Positions 29,749-41,265 of a stretch of 64,000 bases of DNA are shown one piece after another (position 1 is the stretch's first letter; each line of letters starts with the position of its first letter). Both the position numbers and the translations under genes were made by a program. The DNA is from Epithemia pelagica (Eukaryota > Bacillariophyta > Bacillariophyceae > Surirellales > Surirellaceae). The stretch covers positions 2,542,001 to 2,606,000 of the forward strand of contig OX337229.1 of NCBI GenBank assembly GCA_946965045.2, written 5' to 3'. The notes under the pieces are model-generated. The model was not told where the DNA came from and did not search any database. It saw nothing but the letters and a program-made list of their open reading frames with translations.

Positions 29749-32268
29749 CTACGACGCATCATCATTTCCATGGACCAATTGGAGAATCTCACGCTCCAGA
29801 AAATCCTTGAAAATGTTGGGATCTTCGATGGTGGGAGTGATTTTGTATTCCTCACCATTGGCAATCTTGGACATGGTGCAGCGCAAGATCTTTCCCGATC
29901 GTGTTTTCGGAAGTGCCTTGACCGACTTGACCTTCTTGAAGGCTGCGACGGGACCCAGTTCCTGTCGTACGAGATTCACTAGTTCACGACGCAACTGTTT
30001 CTCGTCAATGGTGCTCTTTTCACTCACAACAACCAGGCCAACGGGAACTTCTCCCTTGAGAGAGTCCTTGACGGGGAAAACGGCGCAATCGACAACATCT
30101 GCATGACCCATGATGATTTCTTCCATGGCACCCGTGCTCAATCGATGACCCGCAGTATTAATGCTATCGTCGACACGCCCGACAATGTGAATGTAGGCAT
30201 CCTCGTCGAGAAAGGCCGCATCCGAGGTATCATAGTATCCGGGAAACTTGGTCATGTATGAATTCACAAAGCGCTCGTCGTTATTGTACAGAGTCTGAAA
30301 GGTTCCGGGTGGTAGGGGAAGTTTCAAGGCCAAGCAGCCCAATTCTCTGGGTTTTGTCACTTCTTGTCCAGCTTCATTCAAAATGGACATATTGTATCCT
30401 GGAGCGGGCCCTGTACAGGCGCCATAGCGAGCGGGAATCCGTCCCAATCCGACGGCATTGCCCATGGCAGGTCCTCCCAGTTCGGTCTGCCACCAATGAT
30501 CAATTGCCTCCTTGACTTCACCATACTTCCGAAGAGCATGTTCACAGTACTTGAGAGTATCTGGGTCCGCATGTTCACCTGCAAGAAACAGGTTTCGCAA
30601 GGAACTTAGATCATATTTGTCAGCGAACGATGCCGTGGGATCTGCCTGCTTGATGGCTCGAAAGGCAGTAGGAGCGACAAAGAATGTGTTGACCGCGTCT
30701 GTGCAAAAAGTGCAAATGTTAATCGTGATGAGGCTCGTGTCAAAGTATCCTTTCCAGAATGGTCGTTACTTACATTCTTGAATGACACGCCAAAATGCGC
30801 CAGGGTCCGGTGTTCCCACAGGCTTGCCTTCGTACACGACTGTGGTACATCCATGCAACAAGGGAGCATAGACACCCAAATGTCCCACAGTCCAGCCAAT
30901 GTCACTCGCCGCCCAGTAAACTTCTCCAGGATGAGTGTTATAGAAACTACCCATGGCATACTTCAAGGCCACCACCCATCCTCCAGTTTCCCTGACGACA
31001 CCTTTGGGTCGCCCTGTGGTTCCCGAGGTGTACAAGATATGATGAAAATGGGAGGAGGGCAAGGGTACCGCATCTTGCTTCTCGCCTTTTTGTCGCTGCT
31101 GTTCCATGATTTGATCATAGTCAAGGTCCCTTGGACCCATTTCACAGCGCTGTACGTTCTTGCGTTGCACAATAATGTTATTATCCACGGTATGATTGGT
31201 CGTCAATTTCGAGGCTTCATCGAGCAAAGGCTTGTAGGGTACAATGCGTGTAGGTTCCACGCCCACAGAGGCGGTCAAGACGATCTTGGGTTTACAGTCG
31301 GCAAGACGGCTTGCCAGCTCTTTTGCAGCAAAGCCTCCAAACACTACCGAATGGACGGCTCCGATTCTGCTACAGGCCAGCATGGAAATAAGAGCTTCAG
31401 GAATCATGGGCATATAGATCACCACTCGATCACCAACTTTTACACCAAGATTGGTCAAAACGCTGGATAAAGTCGCCACGTCGTCAAGCAACTGCTTGAA
31501 CGTGTATCGTTTCTTCACACCAGTCACTGGAGAATCGTAAATCAAGGCGTCTTGATCCGCCCGACCCTCATGGACATGTATATCAAGACAATTGTACGAC
31601 ATGTTGATCAATCCATCAGCAAACCACCTTGCAGACCAAAGTTTTTCATTAACGTCGCCTTCGTGCTCGAGAATAGAAGAAGGTTTACGGTGCCAGTGAA
31701 CCAATTCCGCTGCTTTCTTCCAAAAACTGTGCTGGTCTTGAATTGAAGAGGTATATTCCTGAGCGTAGGATCCATAAGACCCTTTGGCGGTGCTATGATT
31801 CACGTGAGCAACTCTGGTCGAGCTGCCCTCCGTCGAGTTCGGACCTCTAGCGGGCTCGAAGGGGCCATCTTTCCCATTGCCCACTAAAACATATTCTTCG
31901 GATGGTGCCGGAGTCTGGAACGAATGTCCCACCATTGTCGTTTCCCCTTTTACTGAGTTTAGTTTTGGTTTTTTGGGGCTGGGCTCTAAGGGACCATCTT
32001 TCCCATAGCCCACTGAAACATATTCTTCGGATGGTGCCGGAGTCTTGAACGAATGTCCCACCATTGTCGTTTCCCCTTTTACTGAGTTTAGTTTTGGTTT
32101 TTTGGGGCTGGGCTCTAAGGGACCATCTTTCCCATTGCCCACTGAAACATATTCTTCGGATGGTGCCGGAGTCTTGAACAAATGTCCCACCATTGTCGTT
32201 TTAAGTTTTATTGCGTTTTGTTTCTGGTTTTTTGGGCTGATACAAAAAGTTGTGCCTATGCGAACCAT
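29749..32268 (-). CDS. Propionyl-CoA synthetase (PrpE/ACSS3 type) copy 2 with repeat-expanded N-terminus
   Basis: Activates propionate (or acetate) with ATP and CoA through an acyl-AMP intermediate. Two exons, 32268-30774 and 30698-29749, with a 75-nt intron; 814 residues. Blocks: ACAS_N (KGSYGSYAQEYTSSI, LINMSYNCLDIHV), VVIYMPMIPEALISM, ATP-binding LYTSGTTGRPKGVV (about residues 411-424), SDIGWTVGHLGV, DHWWQTELGGPAMGN and the acetylatable Lys block KTRSGKILRCTMSKIANG (Lys about 768). The match to PrpE rather than Acs is seen in ETGGW and GKPVGTPD-AFW. The N-terminus has no clear mitochondrial presequence. About 2.6 copies of a 43-residue unit with a PSPKKPK basic patch stand in its place, so location may differ from copy 3. 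A later start at 32193 is possible. Confidence 0.88.
31875..32210 (-). repeat. 129-bp tandem repeat (about 2.6 copies) in synthetase copy 2
   Basis: The unit recurs at exactly 129 bp (for example CGAATGTCCC at 31921 and 32050, and its variant near 32179). It encodes a 43-residue unit with GHSFKTPAPSEEYVSVG then LEPSPKKPKLNSVKGE. Copies differ by only a few bases. The frame is preserved. Confidence 0.9.
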
Positions 32269-32778
32269 ATAACTTTGTCGTTCTCTTTTTTTATGATTGC
32301 GTCTATGACGGACGAGTTTTTCATAGTGGGCGTAAGGGGGAAAAGTGCCGGAAATTCGGACGTGCTATAGCCCCTTTTTGGAGTTCGCTTTCTGGGTTCG
32401 CGTTATAGACATCCACTCCAAACCATCTTGATGCTCACAATGGCCTGTGAGCCCTCAAGTTTGGCGTCATTGATCACTTCGGATTTCGGGATGGTGCTTA
32501 TGATTGACCCGAAGAGAGAGAAATTTTCATAGGCCCACGATCCGTTTCCTTAGTTCCCACAGTCACTCCAGTCGCAGTACCCTCGACTGTTTGTCTATCA
32601 AGTCTCGGGACAAGGACGTGTGTACACACAATATCCTTTCTACTATATCTCTTTCAATATGGACGGACCATGAATGCACCAGCTCCAAATTCTACTCTCT
32701 ATATGTGACTTGGTATATGCATCCATTCGGCTTCACTCGTGACCATGAAGAGAATCACCGACGCTGCTGATTCATCCA
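32269..32778. other. Intergenic between synthetase copies 2 and 3
   Basis: About 510 bp between the start of copy 2 and the stop of copy 3, both minus strand. No gene, repeat or clear promoter motif was seen beyond TATA-like AT-rich stretches near 32700. Confidence 0.4.
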
Positions 32779-35187
32779 TCAACATTCTTTTACCAATTGC
32801 TGAATCTCCGCTTCCAAAAAGTTTTTGAAAATGTTGGCATCCTCAATGGTGGGTGTAATCTTGTATTCTTCTCCATTGGCAATTTTGGACATGGTTCCAC
32901 GCAAAATCTTTCCCGATCGCGTTTTGGGCAAGGCCTTGACAGCCTTGACCTTTTTAAAGGCTGCCACGGGACCCAATTCTTGACGTACCAAATCAACCAG
33001 TTCGTTCCGCAACTGCGCTTCACCAATGGTACTGGTCTGATTCAGAACCACCAAACCGACCGGAACTTCTCCCTTGACGGCATCCTTGACGGGGAAAATG
33101 GCACAATCGGCGACATCGTCATGACCCATGATGATTTCCTCCATGGCACCCGTACTCAGTCGATGACCGGCAGTATTAATGACATCATCGACTCGTCCCA
33201 CAATGTGAATGTATCCATCCTCATCAAAAAAGGCCGCATCCGAGGTATCATAGTATCCGGGAAACTTGGTCATGTACGATTTCACAAAGCGCTCCTCATT
33301 GTTGTACAGTGTCTGAAAGGTTCCGGGTGGTAGAGGAAGTTTCAAGGCCAAACTACCCAATTCTCGGGGTGTTGTCACTTCTTGTCCCGCATCATTCAAG
33401 ATATGGACATTGTAGCCCGGTGCTGGTCCAGTACAGGCACCATAGCGTGCCGGAATCCGTCCCAATCCAACGGCATTGCCCATGGCAGGTCCTCCCAATT
33501 CGGTTTGCCACCAATGATCAATTGGTTCCTGGACAGTTCCATAGTTGCGCAAGGCATGTTGACAAAAGTGCAAGGTATCGGGATCCGAATGTTCCCCTGC
33601 CAAAAACAAGGTTTGGAGGGAACTCAAATCGTATTGGTCCGCCAAGGCTGCGGTTGGATCCGCCTGTTTAATCGCTCGAAAGGCAGTGGGGGCCACAAAA
33701 AAGGTATTGACGCCGTCTGCACATATGGTATTCAAAGGCAAAACCGGTTGTTGAGAACGTCGGTCCCGTTGGTCCTTTGTCCACTCTGGACTCAAAAGAA
33801 CACAGCGCAAAATGACACACACACATCAACACTTACATTCTTCAATGACTCGCCAAAAGGCTCCGGCATTGGGTGTTCCGACCGGTTTGCCTTCGTACAT
33901 CACGGTGGTACATCCCTGCAAGAGGGGTGCATAGACGGACAAGTGTCCCACGGTCCATCCAATGTCACTGGCCGCCCAATACACTTGTCCGGGATGGGTA
34001 TTGTAAAACCGTCCCATGGCATATTTCAAGGCCACGGCCCATCCTCCCGTATCCCGCACCACACCCTTGGGCACACCGGTCGTTCCCGATGTGTACAAAA
34101 TGTGATGACTGTGCGTCGACGGCAAGGCCACGGCTTGGTGGATCGCCGTTTGTTGTTGTTGTTGTTTCAACAACAAGGCATGATAATCCAAATCCTTGGG
34201 TCCCATGTCACAGCGTTGGACATTGTCTCGTTGGACAATAATGGTATTTTGAACCTCAAGTGGTTCTGCACTAGTCTCATTGTCACTGGTCGTTGTGGTT
34301 GGTGTGGTGGCGGCCAATTGCAAGGCTTCTTCAAGCAGTGGTTTGTAGGGGACAATTCGTGTGGGTTCGACTCCCACCGAGGCGGTGACAATGAGTTTGG
34401 GACGACAATCGGCAATGCGACTGGCCAATTCCTTGGCGGCAAATCCTCCAAACACAACCGAATGAATGGCTCCAATCCGACTGCAAGCCAACATGGTGAC
34501 AATGGCTTCGGGAATCATGGGCATGTAAATCACGACACGGTCCCCGACTTGAACGCCCAAGTCGTTTTGCAAGACGTGCGAAAAGGTCGATACTTCCTCC
34601 AAGAGTTGTCGGTAGGTATATCGTTTCTTGACATTGGTGACGGGCGAATCGTAAATCAAGGCATCTTGATTGCCCCGTCCCTTTTGCACATGAACATCCA
34701 AACAATTGTAGGACAAGTTGAGTTTGCCATTGGGGAACCATTCCGTCGACCAGGGTTTGTCGTCTTTGTCGTTGTTGTCGTTCTTGTACTGCAAAATGGT
34801 GGTCGGTGTTTCGTGCCAGTCCAACAAGGTGGCGGCTCGTTGCCAAAAGGCGTGGGGATCTTGAATCGATGCCGCATATTCATCCGAATATTTGCCATAG
34901 GGACCACGGGCCAAGGTCCGATCGACATCGGCCGTTATCATGCGACGGCGACCACCGTCATTCCACGGCAACGAAACGGAAGAAGCACCAACCATGTGTC
35001 GTGATTTCTCGTTGGTTTCTTGCGGCTGCGGCGGCTTGCGGTCGACGACAAGATTCCGTCCCTGATCATGGCTGCACGTCCAAAACGAAAGATATCGATG
35101 CTGCTCCAATGCGGTCATGGAGTAACGTCCTCCTCGTAGGAGTGGCATACGCATCATTCGTGTCGTCGTCGTCGTCATCCTCATCAT
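32779..35187 (-). CDS. Propionyl-CoA synthetase (PrpE/ACSS3 type) copy 3
   Basis: Two exons, 35187-33837 and 33716-32779, with a 120-nt intron at the same place as in copies 1 and 2 (after VIEE); 762 residues. Same blocks as copy 2: LNLSYNCLDVHV, VVIYMPMIPEAIVTM, LYTSGTTGVPKGVV (about residues 363-376), SDIGWTVGHLSV, DHWWQTELGGPAMGN and KTRSGKILRGTMSKIANG (Lys about 720). From the double Met at 35182-35187 the protein starts with MMRMTTTTTRMMRMPLLRGG, an Arg/Thr-rich mitochondrial-type presequence. This is the most canonical copy and probably the functional mitochondrial enzyme. Propionyl-CoA arises there in branched-chain and odd-chain catabolism. It is divergent from CCT7. Confidence 0.9.
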
Positions 35188-35821
35188 GGTCAATCCACAA
35201 CCCAACAAGATACCTTTTTGCGTACAATGAAAGCAAAACTTTGAATCTTTTTTTGGCAAAACACCAACAAGAGGAGGACAATGAATCCGTGGATCTTCGA
35301 GATTGTTATTGTCGTCCGTTCGTAGACTGCTGTTGCTGTTGCTGCTTCACCGATCCTCCTTGGTGTCAATTCTGTGGATGCTGCAATCTGCAAGTGTTGT
35401 TGTTGATATCCTTCTTGTGTGTCTTGTGTTGGTGAAGTGCAAAGAATTTTTGTGGATTCTTTGAAAGAGAAACTGTGGCTTCTCTGTTCTCGCGGGTAGA
35501 TCTTTTCGTTTCGGGACACCGCCTGGTGAAACCGCGACCAAAGGCGAACTTTCTCCCCCATCCGGGTTCTCCATTATCCGGGTTTCTTTACACGCGACCT
35601 AGAGGCTTTTGAGTCGCGCGGAACCACTCATTCATTCCACTTCGTCTCCGTTCGTCTCTTCTCTCTCATTTCAGTTTTGTGGCGCTTTAGTCGTCGTCTT
35701 TGGTTCGTCTCCTTGGTGCTGCCTTGCCTTGGAATCATCCTCCTGGTCCATCCTGGTCCACCATCTGGTTGTGACAACTACAAAGAAGAAGAAGAAGAAG
35801 AAGAAGAAGAAGAAGAAGAAG

Positions 35822-35852
<31 letters not shown>

Positions 35853-35867
35853 CGTCGTGACGACAAG
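35188..35867. promoter_or_regulatory. Divergent promoter region of synthetase copy 3 and CCT7
   Basis: About 680 bp with no supported ORF. T/G-rich repeats (TTGTTGTTG) lie near copy 3, and a direct repeat GGTCCATCCTGGTCCACC is at about 35746. It ends with the GAA run described separately. Confidence 0.4.
35783..35850 (+). repeat. (GAA)n microsatellite in the CCT7 5' leader
   Basis: About 22 uninterrupted GAA units end 17 bp before the CCT7 start codon, so they are probably transcribed as 5' UTR. Perfect trinucleotide runs of this length are mutable. Confidence 0.9.
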
Positions 35868-37915
35868 ATGAATCAATTTGGAATGCGTCCTGGAATCATT
35901 TTGTTGCGAGAGGGTACAGATACCTCACAAGTACGTTTTCTCTCTCTTTGTCTCTGCGTGCAATTGTCATTATTGGTTTTGGTCTCATGTTGGTTCGATT
36001 GTTGTTGTTTTCTGTTCTTGTCGTTTTTTCTTGTAATTGGTCTTTCGTGGCTCTCTAGGGCAAACCGCAATTGATTTCCAACATTAATGCTTGTCAAGCC
36101 GTGGCCGATGCGGTTCGTACCACCTTGGGACCAGCGGGCCGCGACAAGCTCGTCGCCACCAATGGTGGCAAGGTGACGATTAGCAATGACGGTGCGACAA
36201 TCATGAAATTGTTGGAGATTGAACATGCGGCGGCCCGGACCTTGGTGGACATTTCCACCAGTCAAGATGCCGCCGTGGGCGATGGCACGACCTCCGTCGT
36301 CTTGTTGGCGGCTGAAGTCTTGACTCGTCTCAAACCCTTGATTGAAGAAGGCGTCCATCCCCAAACCATTTTAAAATATTTGCGACACGGTCAAGGCATT
36401 ATTTTGGAAACGCTGCAGGCCATGGCCGTTCATCCCACAAACAACAATAACAACAACAATCCGGATGCGACCAACTCGGCCTCCTCGACCGTCACATTGG
36501 ATGCCATGTTACTGCAAACGGCTCAAACAGCTCTCAATTCCAAACTCATTGCCAATCACAAGGATTTCTTTGCCCCCATGGTCGTACAAGCGGTCAAAAC
36601 CTTGTACGATTACGATCAGCAACAAACCACTGACACCGACAACCATAAAAGCAGTGGTGCCTCGGCCCTGGACAATGTCGGACAGTGGATTGCCGTCAAG
36701 CAAATTCCCGGTGGCGACGTGGGACAATCCTTTTTGGTCTTGGGGGGAGTGGCTTTTGCCAAAACCTTTTCGTATGCCGGCTTTGAACAAATGACCAAAA
36801 AATTTACCAACCCGAAACTCTTGCTGCTCAATGTCGAATTGGAACTCAAGGCGGAAAAAGAAAATGCCGAAGTCCGCATGACCGATCCGGCCGATTACCA
36901 ATCCATTGTGGAAGCGGAATGGCAAGTCATTTTGCAAAAACTTGACGCCTGTGTCGATTCGGGAGCCAATATTGTGCTGAGCAAATTGCCCATTGGGGAT
37001 TTGGCCACACAATATTTTGCCGATCGCGGCCTGTTTTGTGCCGGTCGGGTCCACGAGGCGGATTTGAAACGGGTCGCCCAAGCGACAGGAGCCGTCGTGC
37101 AAACGAGTACCAGTCAAGGATTTGACGCATCCGTCTTGGGGACGTGTGGGAGTTTTGAAGAAGTGGCCGTGGGCGATCAACGATTCAATGTCCTACGCGA
37201 GTGTCCTCCTCCCCAATTAACCTCCACGCTCTTGTTGCGAGGAGGGACGGAACAATTCATTGCCGAATCCGAACGGTCCGTCCACGATGCTCTCATGGTG
37301 GTGAAACGATGTTTGCAATCGCCCGCCATTGTCGCGGGAGGGGGCGCCGTGGAAATGGAATTGGCCCATGCCCTCTGGCATGCCGCCTTGAAAATGCCCG
37401 GCAAGGGACAAGCGGTATTGGAGGCCTTGGCCAAGGCCTTGGAAGTCATTCCCCGACAATTGTGTGACAATGCCGGCTTTGATTCCACCGATATTTTGGC
37501 CGCCCTGCGACGACAACATGCCACCAATCGCAGTACCACAACAACGACGCAGGACCCGGAACCCGCACCGCAACAACAACAGGCTCCAGGTTCGTGTTGG
37601 TACGGTGTCGATTTAATTGAGGGTGGTATTTGCGATACCATGGAGCGAGGAATTTGGGAACCGGCGGACAACAAACGACATGCCTTGACGGCTGCCCTGG
37701 AAGCCGCCATGGTGATTCTGAGCATTGATGAAACCGTCGTGGCACCACCCTCTCAAGATCCCGGGGCGGCTCCCACCGGTCTCATGAATCAACAAAACAA
37801 ACCCATGTCGAGCATGGTCAGCAGTGCCATGCAAACGGCGACATCCGGTGCCGGAGGGGCTCGGGCCGGCCAATTGGCACCCGGTGTCTCGTACATGAAA
37901 GGACGGGGAGGATAA
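35868..37915 (+). CDS. CCT7: T-complex protein 1 subunit eta (CCT7)
   Basis: One of eight subunits of the cytosolic CCT/TRiC chaperonin, which folds actin and tubulin. Exon 1 (35868-35930) encodes 21 residues ending REGTDTSQ. A 128-nt intron (donor GTACGT, acceptor CTCTAG) leads to exon 2 (36059-37915), which starts GKPQLISNINACQ, the eta-type junction. Total about 639 residues. Group II chaperonin motifs are present: TTLGPAGRDKL, TISNDGATIMKLL and AVGDGTTSVVLLA (the ATP-hydrolysis Asp). GAVVQTSTSQGFD and GGGAVEMELA lie in the second half. The protein is longer than typical eta (about 550) owing to Asn, Gln and Thr-rich insertions near residues 125-140 and 510-535 and a longer C-tail. It keeps a Gly-rich end. 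Confidence 0.93.
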
Positions 37916-38077
37916 ACATCTCTATACAAAAGCTGCAGACCAAGGGCAACTGCAAGCTTCAAATAAAAGCTTTTTTCCAACACCACCGCAAGCAATCACA
38001 GCTATTTACGTAATCGTTTCCTCTTACACCTGGTTTCTCCATTGCCTACTTTCAATCAAAATCCTAGGACTTTATAA

Positions 38078-38353
38078 AAGTCGCTCTTTCGTGTCTTTTG
38101 CGGGTATCCAAACTCGAAAGGGTATCAATACCGCAATCATGAGAGTACAGAGTTCCAACAGGAGTATAACGCGCTCAAACACGAGATGAAAGCCCTCGAA
38201 AAAGGAACCAATGAGCAATTCAAGAAAATCAGTGAAACGTGTCTAGAACTATGGATCGGATATTGGCGATCCATATGTAATAAATCATTCGTTGCAATTA
38301 TTCTCTCCGATGGGATTATTAGTTCAATCGTTCCCCGGCACATAAACGAATGA
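38078..38353 (+). pseudogene. Coding-like relic without start codon
   Basis: A 92-codon frame between TAA 38075-38077 and TGA 38351-38353, without ATG until its middle. It reads in part CGYPNSKGYQYRNHE then FQQEYNALKHEMKALEKG, which looks like a real helical protein segment. No start, promoter or neighbouring exon was found. It probably remains from a gene fragment, or is an exon of an unseen gene. The rest of 37916-38381 shows nothing. Confidence 0.35.
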
Positions 38354-38381
38354 CAGGGTCGTTGGTATGGACGGAGCAATG

Positions 38382-40455
38382 TCATAACAGAATTCCTCGC
38401 AAATAAAGCCGTCCGTGGATGCGGCTGGTAAGTTCCGCATTGGCTGCATTATTATTGTTTGTGTTGTTGATTTCAATGGTAGTGAGTCTACCATCGTTAT
38501 CAGTGTTATTTTCATCATCTTCTTGTCTCATCCAGGCAATCACCGGCGGAGCATCCGACGTCGTCGTCGTTCTTCTCGTCGTCTCATGGGGCGACGTGGT
38601 GGACGTGGCAAGGGTAAAGGTGGCTTCCATTCGAGCATCTTGATAATTGCCAATCTGCGCCAAGCAGACAATGGACAAGACAAAGTAAAGATTGAGTGAC
38701 ACAAGGCCCCATGCCATGCTGACACTGGATTCGTTCAACAAGGAGAACACAAGTGGTGGCAGCCACGACAAGGCCACGGCGGCAAGCATCATCATGCCCA
38801 TTAATTCCACTCGGGAATCGGTGGGCATGAGATTCATAAAGAGAGTGGTATCCACCGGAGGGAGCCAACCCAGTCCAATCCCCCATACGGCTGAAAAAAG
38901 CAGGGTTGGAAGACCCTTGTGTTGTGGTCCGGTTAACACCATGGACGCAAAGGTGGTGACAATGATGCATCCAACATCGCAAATAATTGCAGATTTGACC
39001 GGACTTTGCAGCCGGACGGTCGTAAAGGCTCCCAAATAGCTTCCCGGAATGCCCATGACAAAGACGAGCAAAAAGACCAAACCGATTTCACCGGATGACA
39101 TTTCCAACACAACCTTGAGGTATGTGGTGGCAATGGTCGCAAATCCAGATACCTGCAGAGAAAAAGAAAAACGAGATTCAACAAGGGATCTTGATGATAA
39201 GTCCGGTATTCGAATGAGCAGGACACTCCAAAAGAATAAATGAGATACGTACAGCCGCTTCTCCAAACATCATGGCCAAAATGGCCCATGACAAGGCACG
39301 ATGGTGTCGGACAATCCGACGGGACGTGTCCCACACTTTGGCAAACCCACACGACCATAAACTTTGACCGGCGGGTACCGTTCTCATGGCCGGTCGATTG
39401 CGAAAATAATACTTCCAGGCCACGACAAAACAAATCATGGAGGTGGAAGATGTCAAGATTTGACTCAATCGTGCCGTTCCCACATCATCCGAATCGTCCA
39501 ATACCATGGAAAGCAGGTAGATTAAAAACAAAAAGACCAGCATGGAGACATAAAGGACGACATTGAAAGAAGAGTTGTACTTTGCCTGTTGATTGGGATC
39601 GTTGGTGAGTTCTGATGTGTAGGCATAGGCTGTCGTGGCATGGACATTGTACAAAATGCCCGTCACCACTTGTAGGACGGCGACAAAGAACCAAGTATGG
39701 TGACCCACAATGACTTCCAAACCTTTCAACGCGGCCAAAACAATGCCTGAAATGGCCCCAACTTGACGGCGATAGGGTGTATGGTCCACGACAGCTCCTA
39801 CAAAAGGCATGGAAAGTGATCCCAACAAGCCGGATGCAATGGCTATATTGGTCAATAGGGAAGTGGGTCGAAAGCCATAAATCTTGCAATGAGAGGACAT
39901 TTCGTCATTGGTGAAAGAATCCTCGTCCGTAGGATCTGTGGAATCCAAACAACGTGAACCAGCCGCGGCTTGGGCCAATTCCAACAAGGCTGGCCCCAAG
40001 AACAATGAACTCATCAAAATGTGACCACGGGCATAAAAATCCAAGGATAAGCCAGTCGATTCGCTGGGTGCTGTGCGGTGGTGGTTGCGGCCACGACGAC
40101 GACGACAGCAGGGTGGTACCAAGGACATGCCAGGTGCATAAAGAGGAGAATGTTCCTGTGTTTCTCCCTCTGCTTGGTCTTCTTGTTGTGACAATTCACC
40201 GTCGAGAAACTCATCTTGTTCGTCTTTTTCCTCTTCTGGTTGTTGTTCACCGTCACACTCGTCGTAGTCTTCTTCTCCATCGGCACTTGATGTGACTTGA
40301 ACCATTGTCGTACTTCCGACGCGTGCTGCAGAGTCCTCCGTCTTTGTTGGAAGTACAGAAGGAGCTCTTGTTTCTTGGTGGTTGTTCCAAGTGCCCTGGT
40401 TTTGGTTCAAGCCATTGTCGTCGTCGGGGTCGAAACTGTCATCTGCCCGAAGCAT
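38382..40455 (-). CDS. MFS transporter, Atg22-like (paralogue 2)
   Basis: Two exons, 40455-39253 and 39152-38382, about 657 residues. The 100-nt intron (GTACGT to CTGCAG) interrupts after MMFGEAA, exactly as in paralogue 1. Shared blocks include FYARGHILMSSLFLGPALL, GAVVDHTPYRRQVGAI, VVTGILYNVHATTAYAYTSE and VDTTLFMNLMP. It differs in a longer acidic N-terminus (runs of Asp/Glu and Gln) and an Asn/Thr-rich C-tail. About twelve membrane segments are predicted by eye. The substrate is unknown; vacuolar amino-acid export is only the family precedent. The start MLRADDSF at 40455 matches paralogue 1; an in-frame ATG at 40506 is the alternative. Confidence 0.82.
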
Positions 40456-41265
40456 TTTGACTCCTCGGTCTCTTTTGCTGGCTGACTCAATCCGTGTGGC
40501 AAACAAATTTCACGGCTTTCTCTCTCTTTATGGGCGACTTTATCTGGAGGCAGCCGCTGCTTTGTCATGCAACTGGATTCTTGCCTCTTCTCTACGAATG
40601 AAAATCCACACCATTGAGTGTTGAAAGCATGGCGCATGCAACATTTGAGCGACTGATACTGTAGTAGATGTCCCATCACAATAATGTACAAATGGGGAAT
40701 CTGTCGCGAAAGGCGAACGCGAGAAGAAACACTATACGAAGCAAGACCAACAATTAGAGAGTATGAGAGGGAGTATCACTAAGTATGTTGTCCACTTGCG
40801 AGTACAAGAGCCCAAACAAGATCAAATCTGAGGCGACCCAAAGGAATACTTACATTTCAACCAACGCATACCCAATCAAGCGCCGGTGGACATCTCTTTC
40901 GCTCCCACAAAGTCAGCATGTGAAACCTGCATGTAGAGGAACCAAAGGACGCCAGTCCCACCTGGAATGACAAATCACTTAGAAAGAAAAGTATAAAATA
41001 TGCGGGGACGAAATAATGTTGATTGCTTGCGAACAGTCGCAACCACGGATGACTCTGCGCTTTCATTCGCACTGGTGAACCTGTCGCGTTCTGTCGTACA
41101 GAATGCGCAACCACAACAGCACCAAGACAATCGATGGTGTCGTGCTCCCAGTCGCTCCATGTTTGGTTCCGTTGGGGACATCTCCACAACACACAAACTC
41201 GGTCTATAACTTGTGTGCAACCGAACCAACACAACACAATCATCATCATCATCATCATCATCACA
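40456..41265. promoter_or_regulatory. Divergent intergenic region
   Basis: About 810 bp between divergent starts. It includes a (CAT)7 run at 41241-41262 just before the plus-strand start. An in-frame upstream extension to 41134 exists but reads through this repeat and is unlikely to be coding. No other site was recognised. Confidence 0.4.

Noticed and set aside
33382-35004. 540-codon plus-strand ORF
   Set aside because: Exact antisense of synthetase copy 3, which has clear motifs and splice sites; the plus-strand product is Gly/His/Val-rich with no domain.
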